Shown here piece by piece: positions 55,901 to 64,000 of a stretch of DNA of 64,000 nt; the first letter of the stretch is position 1, and the number at the start of each line of letters is the position of its first letter. The stretch covers positions 62,001 to 126,000 of the forward strand of contig NZ_VBUT01000003.1 in assembly GCF_005863245.1 (NCBI RefSeq), written 5' to 3'. The stretch comes from Nocardia cyriacigeorgica. GTDB lineage: Bacteria; Actinomycetota; Actinomycetes; Mycobacteriales; Mycobacteriaceae. The notes beneath the pieces are model-generated. The model was given only the letters and a program-made list of their open reading frames with translations. It did not search any database and was not told where the DNA came from. A program made the translations under genes and the position numbers.

Positions 55901-58900
55901 TCGCCGAGTTCGATGCGCAGGCCACGGATCTTCACCTGGAAGTCGCTGCGCCCCAGATACTCCAGCGCCAGGCCGGAGTCGCCGTCGCGCACCCACCGCA
56001 CCATGTCGCCGGTGCGGTACATCCGCTCGCCGGGGTCGCCCGATGGATAGGCGACGAAACGCCCTGCGGTCAAGGCGGGCCGGTTGAAGTAGCCGCGGGC
56101 CAGCGCCGGGCCGGCCAGGTACAGCTCGCCCGCGACACCGACCGGAACCGGACGCAACCAGGTGTCGAGCACCAGCGCCGACGCCCCGCGGATCGGGCCG
56201 CCGATGGTGATCGGCGCACCCGCGGTGAGTTCGGCGGGTCCGGTGGCCCACACACTGAACTCGGTGGGGCCGTACACGTTCACCATGCGCCTGCCCGGGG
56301 CCCAGCGCGCGATCAGCTCCGGGGTCGCGGCCTCACCGGCGACGGCGAGCACCCGCAGGTCCGACAGATCGGTCGGTTCCATGGTGGCCAGCGCCGACGG
56401 CGTGATCACCGCGTGCGTGACCCGCCGACTGCGCAGTAGCTGCTGGAGTTCGCTGCCGCCGTATACCTCCGGCGGGGAAACCACCAGCCGCGCGCCCGCG
56501 CTGTGCGCCATCACCAGCTCCGACACCGACGCGTCGAAACTCGGCGAGGCCACCTGCAACACCGCGGCCCACGCATCGATGCCGAGCGATTCCCGTTTGC
56601 CCGCAGCCAGATTCGCGATACCGCGGTGGCTCACCAGGACGGCCTTCGGCTTGCCGGTCGAACCGGAGGTGTAGATCAGATACGCGGTCTGGTCCAGGTC
56701 GATCGGGCCGCCGCGTTCGTCGTCGGTGATCGGCTCGGCCGAGACGGTCATGGCGCGGCGCATGGTGGGCAGGTCGTCGAGCAGCAGCCAGTCGATGGTG
56801 CCGGGCAAGGTCGCGCCGATCTCGGTCACGGTCACGCCGATGGGGGCCTTCGAATCGGTGAGCATGTGCTCGATCCGCTCCACCGGATGACTCGGATCCA
56901 GTGGCACGAACGCCGCGCCCGTCTTGGCCAGCGCCCACACCGCCACCACCGATTCCAGCGATCGGGTCAAGGCCAGCACCACGAACACCTCGCGGCCCAC
57001 GCCGCGCCGCAGCAGCACCCGGGCGAACCGGTTCGACCAGGCGTCGAGATCGCCGTAGGTCATGGTGAGTTCGCCGGCGTCCACCGCGATGGCGGCGCTG
57101 TCGAGGCGGGCGCCGTCGGCGAGGATGTCGGGCAGCGGCCGCTGCGGCGCCGACGGCGGGCCCTGCACCGGTGCGAGTGCGGCCACTTCGACGTCGTCGC
57201 AGTAGCGCAGCCGGGCCACCGGGCGCTGGGGATCGTCGGCGAGCTGGACGAGCAGCCGGACGAAACGATCCAGCAGCGGGCCCGCTTCGCTCGCGTCGAA
57301 GTGGTCGGCGAGGTATTTCAGCGTGATCCGCAGGCAATCGCGGCCGTCGAGCCCGCGCAGCGGAATCACCATGAGGTTCAGTGGATACGGCGTGGCATCG
57401 GTACCTGCCACATCGAGCACCCGCATCCCGGCGATGTCGAGGGCCTGCGACAGTGCTTCCCGATCGATCGGATACGACTCGAACACCGCGAGTGTGTCGA
57501 ACAGTTCCGGCAGCCCGACGGCCTGGTGGATGGCGGCGAGTCCGACATGCTGATGGTCGAGCAGCCGGGCCTGATCGGCCTGGATGCGGGCGAGCAGGTC
57601 CGCGATCGACTCACCCGGCTCGAACCGCACCCGCACCGGCAGCGTGTTGATGAACAGCCCCACCATGTCCTCGACGCCGGCGAGTTCGGGCGGCCTGCCC
57701 GACACCGTGCCGCCGAACACCACGTCGGTGCGGCCGGTGAGCATGGCCAGCAGCATGGCCCACGCCGCCTGCACCAGCGTGTTGACCGTGGCCCCACAGT
57801 CACGGGCCGCCGATTCCAGCCGGGCGAGGGTCTGCGCGGTGAGTTCGGCGGAGATCTCGGCGGTCTGCGGGGATTCGATATCGGCCAGCGACGCGACCGC
57901 TCGGGTGGGCGTGTCGACGCCGGCCAGATACCGCGACCACGCCTGGATCGACGCGTCCTGGTCTTGTTCGGCCAGCCAGGCCAGGAATTCGCGGTAGGAC
58001 CGGGCGGGTGCGAACGCGCTGGTGTCGCCCGCGGTGACGTAGAGGGTGAGCAGTTCACGCACCAGCAGTGGCGTCGACCAGCCGTCCAGCACCAGGTGGT
58101 GGTTGGTCATGATCAGCCGGTAGGTGTCGGGCCCGGTGTGGATCAGGGTGAACCGCAGCAGCGGCGGTCGGGTCAGATCGAATCGGGTGTTCGCGTCCAG
58201 GGCGATCAGCTTGTTCAGTTCACGATCGCGTTCGGTGTCGCCCGCAGCGGTGAGATCGATCTCCTGCCAGCCGACCTCGGCTGCCCCGAGCACCACTTGA
58301 CGTGGACCGTCCTCGGTTTCGGTGAACGCCACCCGCAGATTCTCGTGCCGGTCCACCAGCGCTTGCGCGGCGCTGCGCAGCCGGTCCGCGTCGACGACGC
58401 CGGCGAGGGTGAGCAGCGACTGCACCGTGTAACCGTCGGCGGTGTCGGAGTCGTAGCGGGCATGGAACAGCAGCCCGTACTGCAACGGCGACAGCGGCCA
58501 CACGTCCACCAGATCGGGGTAGCGCCGCTCCCAGTCGTCGATCTGGGCCTGGGTGACCGTGACGAGGTCGAAGTCCGACGGCGAGCGTCCACCGGCGCCC
58601 GGTGTGCCGGCATGCGCGACCAGTGCTCGCAGGGCTTCACCCCACAGCTCGGCGAGTTCACTCACCTCGTCGGCGTCGAGCAGGTGGCCCGCGTAGTCCC
58701 AGGTCACCTCCAACCCGTCCGCGGTCAGCACGGCGTTGATATCGACCACGGCGGGCAGCGGTGCGCGCTCGTCCTGGGTGGCGGCGAAGCGGCGGGGCAG
58801 CCAGGCGCCGGAGGTAGCGGTGCCGGCCCGGCCGAGGTAGTTGAATCCGAGCTGCGGTTGCGGTGCATCGGCCAGGGCCGCGGCGGTGTCGGGGGCGAGG

Positions 58901-61900
58901 TAGCGCAGCATGCCGTAGCCGACGCCCCTGTCCGGGACCGCGCGCAACTGTTCCTTGGCCGCCTTCACCGCGGCGCCCGCGGCGTCCCCACCGGCGAACG
59001 CGTCGTCGAGGTCGATGCCGGTCAGGTCGATCGCGACCGGGTACACGCTGGTGAACCAGCCGACGGTGCGCGCGATATCGGCGCCGGGCAGTATCTGCTC
59101 GGCCCGCCCGTGCCCTTCGAGGGTGATCAGCGCGACGGTGCGGGACCGCCAGCGGCACAGCGCCATCGTCAGTGCGGCGAGCAGCACATCGTCGGCGCCG
59201 CAATGGAAACGATCGGGCACCGTGCTCACCGCGGCGTCGGCGGTCTCGGCCGGGATCGTCATCTGATGGCGGCCCATGGTGGCGACCACGTCGACCGCGG
59301 GATCGAGTCGGCGGCGGCCGATCGCGGGATCGTCGGTCGACAGGATGCGCTGCCACACCGGCAGTTCGGCCGCGCGGGCCGCGGCCTGCTCGGTCTGGGC
59401 GCGTGCCCAGCGCCGGAACGAGGTGCCCACGGGCGCGAGTGCGCCGCCGGTGGCCGCGATGGCCAGATCCGGCAGGAGGATGCGCCAGGAGATGCCGTCG
59501 GTGACCAGATGATGCAGCACCAGCCAGCACAGCGGTTCGGCGTCGGCGTGCTCGATGACAACGAAGCGGGCCACGACACCGGCCTCGGGATCGAGTCGGT
59601 CGGCGGCGTCCTGGAGGGCGCGCTCACAAATGGTTTCGGGGTCGGGTCCCGCGTCGATGACGTCGATCAGCGCGTCGACGTCGACCGAACCCGGTGCCGC
59701 GACAACCCATTCCCACTCATCGCCCACCGGCCGCAATGTCGACCGCAGCACATCGTGGTGGTCGATGACAGTCCCCAGCGCGGCACTCAGCCGATCCCGC
59801 GTGAACCCGTCCGGCAGCCCGATCAGCACGGCTTGGGCGAACCGATGCCACGGGCGTCCCTGCTCCACCATCGCCCACACGATCGGTGTGAGGTCGATGC
59901 TTCCGACCCCACCGCCGGGCAGTTCACGGATTTCCTCCGACGCCACCTCGGTGGCGACAGCGGCCAAGGCGGCCACCGTCTTTCGCTCGAACACATCGCG
60001 CGCGCTGAAGGCCAATCCGGCCGCCTTGGCCCGCGACACCAGCTGGATGGAGACGATGCTGTCACCGCCGAGTGCGAAGAAGCTGTCGTCGACGCCCACC
60101 GCGTCCAGGCCGAGGACCTCGGCGAACAGGGCGGCGAGCGTGTGCTCGGTGGGAGTGGACGGGGCCCGCCCGGTGGTCGGGGCCGGGGTGAAATCCGGTG
60201 CGGGCAGCGCCTTGCGGTCCACCTTGCCCAGCGGGGTGAGCGGCACCCGGTCGAGCATCATGATCACCGAAGGCACCATGTAGGCGGGCAGGCTCCGGCC
60301 CACCGCCGCGCGCAGAGCCTCCGGATGGACGTCCTCGGCGGCCAGTACATACGACACCAGAGCCGTTGACCCAGCAGGTGTTTCGGCGCCGATGGTCAAG
60401 GCGAACTCGACCCCCGGTTGCCGTTGCAGCGCATCGTCGATCTCGCCGAGCTCGATCCGGAAACCACGGATCTTGACCTGGAAGTCGCTGCGGCCCTGGT
60501 ATTCCAGCTCGTGCCGCCCGTGCGCCGCGATCCAGCGCACCAAATCGCCGGTGCGGTACATGCGCTCGCCGGGGGAGTAGGGGTCGGCGACGAACCTGCT
60601 CGCCGTCAGCCCGGTCCGCCGGTGATAGCCGCGCGCCACCCCGGGGCCCGCGAGATACAACTCGCCGACGGCGCCCGGCGCCACCGGGCGCAGCCACGAA
60701 TCCAGCACCACCGCACGGACCGCGCGCGCGGGGCTGCCGATGGTGACCGGGGCGCCGGGCGTCATCGGCGCGGTGAGGGTGGCGGTGACGGTGGTCTCGG
60801 TCGGCCCGTAGCCGTTGATGAGCGCGCGGCCCGCCCAGGTGGTCACCAGTTCCGGCGGGCAGGCGTCACCGCCGACGACCACCGTCCGCAGCCGCGGCAG
60901 CGTCGCCGGATCCAGCGATCCCACCACCGTCGGCGTCACATTGAGATGGGTGACCTCGAAGGTGCGCAGCACCTCGGCCAGCTCCTCGCCCGCGAACGCG
61001 GCGGGCGGCACCACCACCAGCGTGGCACCGGCGGTGTAGGCGATCAGAATCTCCTCGACCGAGATGTCGAAGCTGGGCGAGACGGCATGTGCGACAACAG
61101 CATCGGCGTCCACCCCGAAACCCGCACCGGAGCCCGCGGCCAGATCGGCGAGCCCACGATGGGTGACCAGCACACCTTTGGGCAAACCGGTGGATCCGGA
61201 GGTGTAGATGATGTAGGCGACCTGATCCAGCCGGACGGGTGCGCGGCGGTCGGCGTCCCGCACCGGCGCCGGATCCTGCGCGGCCACCGATTCGGCGGTG
61301 GCGAAATCGTCGAGCACCAGCCAATCCACATACTCCGGTAGCGCCTCGCGCGCGTCGGCCACCGTGACGCCGGCGACCACACCGCTGTCGTCGAGCATGT
61401 GCTCGATACGGTCGGTCGGATACGTCGGATCGATGGGCACGAACGCCGCGCCGGTCTTGGCGATCGCGAACATCGCCAGCACCGATTCCACCGAACGCGG
61501 GATGGCCGCGGCGACACCGCGTTCGGGTCCGGCCCCGGCCGCGATCAGCACGCGGGCGAGCCGGTTGGTGTATTCGTCGACCTCACGATAGGTCAGGCGC
61601 GCCGCGCCGCCGACTAGCGCGACAGCCTCCGGGTCGCGCACCGCGGCAAGCAGTTCGGGCAGCGTATGTGTAGCACCACCGGCCGGGCCATGCGCTGGCA
61701 CCAGCTCGCCCTGCTCGGCGTGGGTCAGTGGCTCGATGGCGGCCAGCGGTGCGTCGATGCCGGCCGCCAGGAACTGGTGCAGAAAGTGCAGGAACCGTTC
61801 GTGGTGGGCCGCGAGTTCGGTGTCGCTGTAGAGGTTGGCGTTGGCCTGGAAGTCGATATGGGTGCTCTCCCCGCCGACGCCCGGATACAGGTTGACGAAC

Positions 61901-63066
61901 AGGTCGTCGATCAACCCGGAGGTGAGCACGTTCAGGCGGCCCACGACCGAGCCGAGCGCGATCCTGGTATCGGCCATCATCAGATTCACCGTCGGGCCGA
62001 AGGAGGCGGCCTCGTCCATGGACCAGCCGAGATCACGGACGATGTCCTCCTGCCGATAGCGCTGGCGCCGCAGCGCACCGGTCAGCTCGCTCTGCGCAGC
62101 CAGGATCGTCGCACCCACCGTCATGGCCGGCGACAGGCTCAGCCGCAGCGGCACCACATTGGCGATCATCCCGCCCGAACGCCGCAGCGTCGCGGTGATC
62201 CGCGCCGACACCGGCAGGCTCAGCACCACCTCGCCCGCCCCGGTCATCGCCGACAGATAGGCGGCGAACGCGGCCACCACCGTCGGCGCCATCCCGGAAC
62301 CCGCCGCCTCGGCCACCTCGTCCAGCAGGGCTGCCGTCTCGGCGGGCAGCGCACCCGCGACGCGGGCCGGATGCGCGTCGACCTCGGCGGTGCGCCCGGC
62401 CAGATTTACCGGATCGGCCATCCCGGCCAGGTGCTCACGCCAGTACTCACGGTCGGCGGAGAACCGGTCGGAGCTGCGATAGGCCAGATCGGCGTCGACG
62501 ATGCGGCGCAGGTCCTCGGCCTTGCACGGCGGCGCCTGCCTGCCCTCGACGGCCGCGTTGTACAGCTCGGCGGTGCGCTGCACCATGGCCAGCGCGCCCA
62601 TGCCGTCGAGCACGATGTGGTGGATGCGCGAGTACCAGAACCAGCGATCGTCGCCGAGCCGCAGCATCGCCATCCGCACCAGCCGATCCCGGGTCAGCTC
62701 CAGCGGCGCGGAGTATTCGGCACGCATCCAGGTGTGCGCCGCGGCCTCCGGGTCCGGCTCCCCGCGCAGGTCCAGCTCGAGGATGCTGTCGTCCAGGGTG
62801 GGATCGACAACCTGGAACGGATGTCCGTCGACGTCGATCAGCCGCAGATACCCGGTGCCGAACTCGCGTCCGGCCTGCCGCGCGGCCGCCGCAAGAGCCT
62901 TCGCGTCGATCGGCCCGGCCAGTTCGATGTACTGGGCGATGGAGATCGGGATGTCGCCCGCGACGTGCTGGGCGAACCAGATACCGCGCTGGGCGGCAGA
63001 GAGCGGGAACGCGCCCGTCGGGAGAGCGGGTGCGGAGTCGGTGGGTGCGGAGGATAGCTGTGTCAT
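49915..63066 (-). CDS. Three-module non-ribosomal peptide synthetase with thioesterase
   Basis: A 4383-residue NRPS. Domains: starter-type C1 (about 18-445, HHIVLDG at 149-155), A1 (about 465-960, [11 protein letters not shown] at 621), T1 (LGGDSI, 999-1004), epimerase E1 (about 1045-1500, HHLVTDG), C2 (about 1520-1955, HHLVLDG), A2 (about 1975-2475), T2 (LGGNSL), C3 (about 2575-3030, HHISADG), A3 (about 3050-3540), T3 (LGGDSI), E2 (about 3628-4090, [10 protein letters not shown]) and TE (about 4123-4383, GWSFGG). Expected product: a tripeptide, probably N-acylated, with D-L-D configuration, released by the TE as acid or macrocycle. Specificity residues by GrsA alignment: A1 D-I-E-N-V-G-G-V-T, A2 D-A-S-V-A-A-V-V-W, A3 D-A-F-V-A-A-L-I-W; not assigned. 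AGGA precedes the ATG at 63066. The exporter genes overlap its end. Confidence 0.95.
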   Translation of the reverse strand: MTQLSSAPTDSAPALPTGAFPLSAAQRGIWFAQHVAGDIPISIAQYIELAGPIDAKALAAAARQAGREFGTGYLRLIDVDGHPFQVVDPTLDDSILELDLRGEPDPEAAAHTWMRAEYSAPLELTRDRLVRMAMLRLGDDRWFWYSRIHHIVLDGMGALAMVQRTAELYNAAVEGRQAPPCKAEDLRRIVDADLAYRSSDRFSADREYWREHLAGMADPVNLAGRTAEVDAHPARVAGALPAETAALLDEVAEAAGSGMAPTVVAAFAAYLSAMTGAGEVVLSLPVSARITATLRRSGGMIANVVPLRLSLSPAMTVGATILAAQSELTGALRRQRYRQEDIVRDLGWSMDEAASFGPTVNLMMADTRIALGSVVGRLNVLTSGLIDDLFVNLYPGVGGESTHIDFQANANLYSDTELAAHHERFLHFLHQFLAAGIDAPLAAIEPLTHAEQGELVPAHGPAGGATHTLPELLAAVRDPEAVALVGGAARLTYREVDEYTNRLARVLIAAGAGPERGVAAAIPRSVESVLAMFAIAKTGAAFVPIDPTYPTDRIEHMLDDSGVVAGVTVADAREALPEYVDWLVLDDFATAESVAAQDPAPVRDADRRAPVRLDQVAYIIYTSGSTGLPKGVLVTHRGLADLAAGSGAGFGVDADAVVAHAVSPSFDISVEEILIAYTAGATLVVVPPAAFAGEELAEVLRTFEVTHLNVTPTVVGSLDPATLPRLRTVVVGGDACPPELVTTWAGRALINGYGPTETTVTATLTAPMTPGAPVTIGSPARAVRAVVLDSWLRPVAPGAVGELYLAGPGVARGYHRRTGLTASRFVADPYSPGERMYRTGDLVRWIAAHGRHELEYQGRSDFQVKIRGFRIELGEIDDALQRQPGVEFALTIGAETPAGSTALVSYVLAAEDVHPEALRAAVGRSLPAYMVPSVIMMLDRVPLTPLGKVDRKALPAPDFTPAPTTGRAPSTPTEHTLAALFAEVLGLDAVGVDDSFFALGGDSIVSIQLVSRAKAAGLAFSARDVFERKTVAALAAVATEVASEEIRELPGGGVGSIDLTPIVWAMVEQGRPWHRFAQAVLIGLPDGFTRDRLSAALGTVIDHHDVLRSTLRPVGDEWEWVVAAPGSVDVDALIDVIDAGPDPETICERALQDAADRLDPEAGVVARFVVIEHADAEPLCWLVLHHLVTDGISWRILLPDLAIAATGGALAPVGTSFRRWARAQTEQAAARAAELPVWQRILSTDDPAIGRRRLDPAVDVVATMGRHQMTIPAETADAAVSTVPDRFHCGADDVLLAALTMALCRWRSRTVALITLEGHGRAEQILPGADIARTVGWFTSVYPVAIDLTGIDLDDAFAGGDAAGAAVKAAKEQLRAVPDRGVGYGMLRYLAPDTAAALADAPQPQLGFNYLGRAGTATSGAWLPRRFAATQDERAPLPAVVDINAVLTADGLEVTWDYAGHLLDADEVSELAELWGEALRALVAHAGTPGAGGRSPSDFDLVTVTQAQIDDWERRYPDLVDVWPLSPLQYGLLFHARYDSDTADGYTVQSLLTLAGVVDADRLRSAAQALVDRHENLRVAFTETEDGPRQVVLGAAEVGWQEIDLTAAGDTERDRELNKLIALDANTRFDLTRPPLLRFTLIHTGPDTYRLIMTNHHLVLDGWSTPLLVRELLTLYVTAGDTSAFAPARSYREFLAWLAEQDQDASIQAWSRYLAGVDTPTRAVASLADIESPQTAEISAELTAQTLARLESAARDCGATVNTLVQAAWAMLLAMLTGRTDVVFGGTVSGRPPELAGVEDMVGLFINTLPVRVRFEPGESIADLLARIQADQARLLDHQHVGLAAIHQAVGLPELFDTLAVFESYPIDREALSQALDIAGMRVLDVAGTDATPYPLNLMVIPLRGLDGRDCLRITLKYLADHFDASEAGPLLDRFVRLLVQLADDPQRPVARLRYCDDVEVAALAPVQGPPSAPQRPLPDILADGARLDSAAIAVDAGELTMTYGDLDAWSNRFARVLLRRGVGREVFVVLALTRSLESVVAVWALAKTGAAFVPLDPSHPVERIEHMLTDSKAPIGVTVTEIGATLPGTIDWLLLDDLPTMRRAMTVSAEPITDDERGGPIDLDQTAYLIYTSGSTGKPKAVLVSHRGIANLAAGKRESLGIDAWAAVLQVASPSFDASVSELVMAHSAGARLVVSPPEVYGGSELQQLLRSRRVTHAVITPSALATMEPTDLSDLRVLAVAGEAATPELIARWAPGRRMVNVYGPTEFSVWATGPAELTAGAPITIGGPIRGASALVLDTWLRPVPVGVAGELYLAGPALARGYFNRPALTAGRFVAYPSGDPGERMYRTGDMVRWVRDGDSGLALEYLGRSDFQVKIRGLRIELGEIDAVLSAAGDVEYAVTIGRAGPAGATVLVSYVLPVAGATLDPEQLRARVAAELPGYMVPAYLVVLDEIPLTPVGKLDRAALPVPDFAAARRPYLAPRGPVEQAVAEVFADVLGSERVGADESFFELGGNSLSATRVVARVNAALGSTIALRDLFDALTVAQLSARIVPATDGARGRFVLAPRVRPDRVPLSPAQQRMWVLNRMDPASPAYNIAVALRLTGELDLAALRRALRDVVARHESLRTVYPADAEGPRQVVIGAEVATPALEITNTDDGAALRVRIAELTGAGFDITEQPPLRLGLFRLIGTPEPTHVLVLVVHHISADGFSMAPLATDLMAAYSRHRSVAVGGPSTETEVEEAPLPVQYADFALWHRELLGNESDPESLAAQQIRYWTDTLAGAPDVLDLPADRPRPAVQSMRSADVPLTIDAALHRRLTELAATTETSVFMVLHATLAAVLARLGSTDDIVIGTPVAGRGDQALDRLVGMFVNTLALRTPVDPRRGFAEFLASVRGRDLDAFAAADVPFERLVQILDPPRSTAHHPIFQVSLSLQNFVEPVLELPGLRVEVQDFQRDTAQFDLILDLRERFGPGGPEGVQGLLTYATDLFEPETAATLARRWVRLLAAVVADPEVALAEIDLLDDAERAELVPVCGPDSAGTSTLAQILTRAARQYPDRPAIIADGRMRTYRELDADADRLAAQLTEAGAGPETVVALGMPRSAALLTAVWATAKTGAAFLPVDPKHPVDRIEHMLSDSRARLGVTVSPHRSALPDSTQWIVLDEMTTSQQPTPGPVAQPHPDQPAWLIYTSGSTGTPKGVTVTHRGLADLVAAQGEQLGLDARARVLQVASPSFDASIFEALMAFGSGAAAVVAPPEVYGGSPLAELIATEQVTHLVITPSALATVDADAVSSVRMLAVAGEAVGAELVERWCSGPHRRMLNLYGPAEFTIWATASRPLLPNSPVTIGTPIRGAAVLVLDDHLRPVPVGVAGELYLTGSALARGYHNRPGLTAARFVADPFGAPGTRLYRTGDLARWVRTSTGTVELEYLGRTDFQIKVRGQRVELGEIDAVLGRADGVDFAVTLGVPGPTGSTALAAYLVRAPGAEIDLAAVRAFAADILPSYMVPAAFVVLDEIPRTAVGKLDRDALPPPVFTTEQTAYRAPRTPTEQALAEIFAELLGRDRVGADDSFFALGGDSILAIQLVSRAKLRGIACTPLQVFEHRTVAALAAAADAAGPAVTLEELPGGGVGELPLTPIVRYMIERGGDFARFAQTAVLELPPGIDREQLVTTLTAVVDRHDMLRSRLHHDGTDWQWSVAAPGAVDVGALLHRITFDAGADTVELHEFAVTELDSALHRLDPAEGVLAQFLWLDPVGAAGSRTASGRLIVVLHHLAVDAVSWRILVPDLIAAWAQVSTGSAPVLAETGTSMRRWSYALTEQARTEHRMAELDYWRAIVDGPDPLLGPRALDPAIDLSDTLRTVDIDVSADVTATLLTNLPRLSGGGVNDGLLAALALALMRWRARRGTTESTALIRLEGHGRQEEVVPGADLSRTVGWFTSLYPVRLTLTGIDTDEAFAGGHAMGAALRAVERTLRAVPDKGIGFGLLRYLNPETAQRLPRELPGQIAFNYLGRYSTGDIPAGLEGLGWLPTDDLGELPAPEHPDVPLMSALAVDSVVIGDRLHATFGYPRTLLDGADVTELADLWVEALGALATYARSPEAQLTEAAPQAPAPTSGLGLDVLLPIRPDGSEPALFCVHPSSGMAWSYLGLAERLRPGRPIYGLQAPDLSGREPSARSIDEFADRYIREIRALQPDGPYHLLGWSFGGLIAHNMAAKLRAQGATVGVVALLDADTADIDGDSIERLTPGGFVNSFGTVFGIDNVPADATAQEAAELIRERFGGVTIIDAPTIERMAASYNASARTRTGYQRPRYDGDLLYFSATVDSSDIFGPEGWRPYVTGAITNHDVDVTHDEMTTPYALSIIAQELDTHLGGPQ

Positions 63067-63270
63067 GGAAGTCCTACGTTCCGACCGCGCTGTAGCCGAC
63101 CGGGGCAGTCGCCCCCGAGCGACCCCGGTGGTGGTAGTACTCGCCGCGCAGCATCGACACGACAAGTCCAGTGTGAACCGGCGCGGGGTGCGCCGTGGGC
63201 GTATCGGCCACACTGCGCGACCCGAATTTCCGGTCCTGGCCGCGTGGCGTGGTGCGAAGGAAAGCGCAGA

Positions 63271-63729
63271 TCAGGCCGAGCGCGCGATGACCGCGAAATC
63301 CGCCGCGGTCAGCGGGGCGTCCGAGCCGGCCAGGTAGCGCCGCAACGTCGACCGGTCATCGAGCACCAGCCAGCTGATCCGATCGTCGAGATGCGGACGT
63401 TCCTGCTTGGTGGTGACACCGATACCGGTGCCGAAAACAGTGGACTCGCCCTCGCGCATCGTCATAGGGATCGCCCCGATCTTGACGATGGCGCGTTCGG
63501 CGACCACGGCCTCCACCGGCTCGTCGACGGCGATCGCGACGCGGATACCCGGGCCCGCCCCGATCTCGAGCAGCAGCCTGGCCAGTCGGTTCGACCAGCT
63601 GTCCAGCTCGGCGTAGGACAGCGCGACATCCGCGGCGGCCAGCACGACCGCCTGCGGGTCGACCGCGGCGGGCCGGGCGGTCGGCAGCACGGTGACGTTG
63701 CCGGTGTGCGATTCGACTGGAGTGTGCAT
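63271..63729 (-). CDS. Stand-alone truncated adenylation-domain (N-terminal part) protein
   Basis: A 152-residue protein resembling only the first third of an NRPS adenylation domain (DVALSYAELDSWSNRLARLLLEIG, compare [21 protein letters not shown] in the neighbouring NRPS). It ends (RISWLVLDDRSTLRRYLAGSDAPLTAADFAVIARSA) just where the A3 motif YTSGSTG would begin. The conserved PIDPxYP of A2 is replaced by PMTMREGEST. It cannot adenylate. The reading frame is intact, and a GAGGGG ribosome site precedes the ATG at 63729, so it may be expressed. It lies 204 bp before the NRPS gene in the same direction. It could be a relic or an auxiliary protein of unknown role. Confidence 0.72.
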   Translation of the reverse strand: MHTPVESHTGNVTVLPTARPAAVDPQAVVLAAADVALSYAELDSWSNRLARLLLEIGAGPGIRVAIAVDEPVEAVVAERAIVKIGAIPMTMREGESTVFGTGIGVTTKQERPHLDDRISWLVLDDRSTLRRYLAGSDAPLTAADFAVIARSA

Positions 63730-63823
63730 GGTGTTCCCCTCGGAGGAATGGAAGGCGCTGTTCGTTGTCTTCCACTCTGGCCGTCGCGAGGCCGCGGCGG
63801 CAGCACCCCAAGGCGCGGGCTCA

Positions 63824-63862
63824 CACCCTCTCAGGGTGGAGGTTTGCCCACCCAGGGTGGGC
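63824..63862. promoter_or_regulatory. Two similar dyads before the truncated A-domain gene
   Basis: CACCCT-CTC-AGGGTG (63824-63838) and GCCCACCC-A-GGGTGGGC (63846-63862) share the arms CACCC / GGGTG, and their centres are 23 bp apart, about two helical turns. They lie about 95-135 bp before the 152-residue protein's start. Two adjacent operators of one regulator, or a terminator of the upstream binding-protein gene, are both possible. Confidence 0.5.
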
Positions 63863-63876
63863 ACGGCAGGCCGGGA

Positions 63877-64000
63877 TCAGTCGTTGACGTAGGCGTTGAG
63901 GGTGTTGCGCAGGTCGGTGAGGACGGCGCGGGCCGCGGTCAGGCCCTGGGTGTGCCAGATCGTGTCGTCCACCGCGAAGACCCGCCGGTCGGTGGCGGCG
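63877..64000 (-). CDS. Siderophore-type ABC transporter substrate-binding protein, C-terminus only
   Basis: The last 41 codons before the stop (63879-63877) read ...TDRRVFAVDDTIWHTQGLTAARAVLTDLRNTLNAYVND. This fits the C-terminal end of FepB/FecB-like iron-siderophore binding proteins, where a V-x-A-V-D-D-x-x-W segment and a final helix are typical. The rest of the gene lies beyond the right edge. Transcription runs towards the NRPS. If confirmed, this ties the NRPS locus to siderophore uptake. Confidence is limited by the short stretch. Confidence 0.6.
   Translation of the reverse strand, partial: AATDRRVFAVDDTIWHTQGLTAARAVLTDLRNTLNAYVND

Noticed and set aside
52006..56439. Long open frames on the strand opposite the large NRPS (for example a 1477-codon frame)
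   Set aside because: They are antisense shadows of high-GC codon bias. The minus strand carries continuous, motif-complete NRPS domains.
49915..63066. Assignment of the NRPS to a known hydroxamate or catecholate siderophore
   Set aside because: The specificity residues do not match a code I know, and no ornithine hydroxylase, DHB or salicylate genes are in the window.
63067..63270. IdeR box before the large NRPS
   Set aside because: No sequence resembling TTAGGTTAGGCTAACCTAA was found here or before the truncated A-domain gene.

Overview
The window is high-GC actinobacterial DNA of the mycolate group (order Mycobacteriales). Nocardia is the best guess and Rhodococcus or a relative is possible. 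The reasons are the gene content and order (homologues of M. tuberculosis Rv2598-Rv2599-Rv2600, an Ami1/Rv3717-like amidase, class Ib nrdH-nrdI-nrdE with nrdF a few kb away), frequent GTG and TTG starts, large NRPS genes and an IdeR-type iron box. No rRNA, tRNA, CRISPR array or insertion sequence was recognised.

Layout. 0-1.4 kb: the left end of a DUF4178-DUF4247-DUF350 operon. 1.6-7.7 kb: metY, a lipoprotein esterase, a secreted lipase, a short LexA paralogue and a membrane-anchored molybdopterin oxidoreductase. 7.9-13.9 kb: an NRPS (C-A-T-C-T-reductase) behind an IdeR-like box. 13.9-25.2 kb: a mixed region with a BASS symporter, an MHS-family transporter, a guanidine-III riboswitch driving a Gdx/SugE exporter, two hotdog thioesterases, a secreted beta-propeller, an SDR, an ECF sigma factor, an Ami1-like amidase, a CobW GTPase and an AraC regulator. 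25.4-29.5 kb: molybdenum cofactor genes in two divergent groups, moaE/moaC-mogA/moeA and moaA/moaD. 29.6-33.9 kb: a DGPF protein with its ECF42-type sigma factor, nadE, and a TetR/FMN-reductase pair. 34-46 kb: ribonucleotide reductase genes nrdHIE and nrdF, each behind a pair of NrdR-type boxes 32 bp apart, and between them an EACC1 + caspase-FtsK conflict module, mgtE and a lipoprotein gene. 46.5-47.2 kb: a VapBC toxin-antitoxin pair. 47.3-64 kb: a minus-strand operon made of the tail of a siderophore-type binding protein, a truncated adenylation-domain protein, a 4383-residue three-module NRPS and a DrrABC-type exporter.

Working together. The secondary-metabolite theme is probably iron acquisition. 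The first NRPS has an IdeR box, and the second sits next to what looks like a siderophore-binding protein and is translationally coupled to an ABC-2 exporter. That link is inference. The Moco genes could supply the oxidoreductase at 6-7.7 kb.

The most unusual locus is 37.4-42.1 kb: a small EACC1 adaptor overlapping a single polypeptide that joins a caspase-like protease to four FtsK/EccC-type ATPase domains. No other type VII secretion gene is nearby. This looks like an NTP-dependent defence or cell-suicide effector rather than a secretion ATPase.
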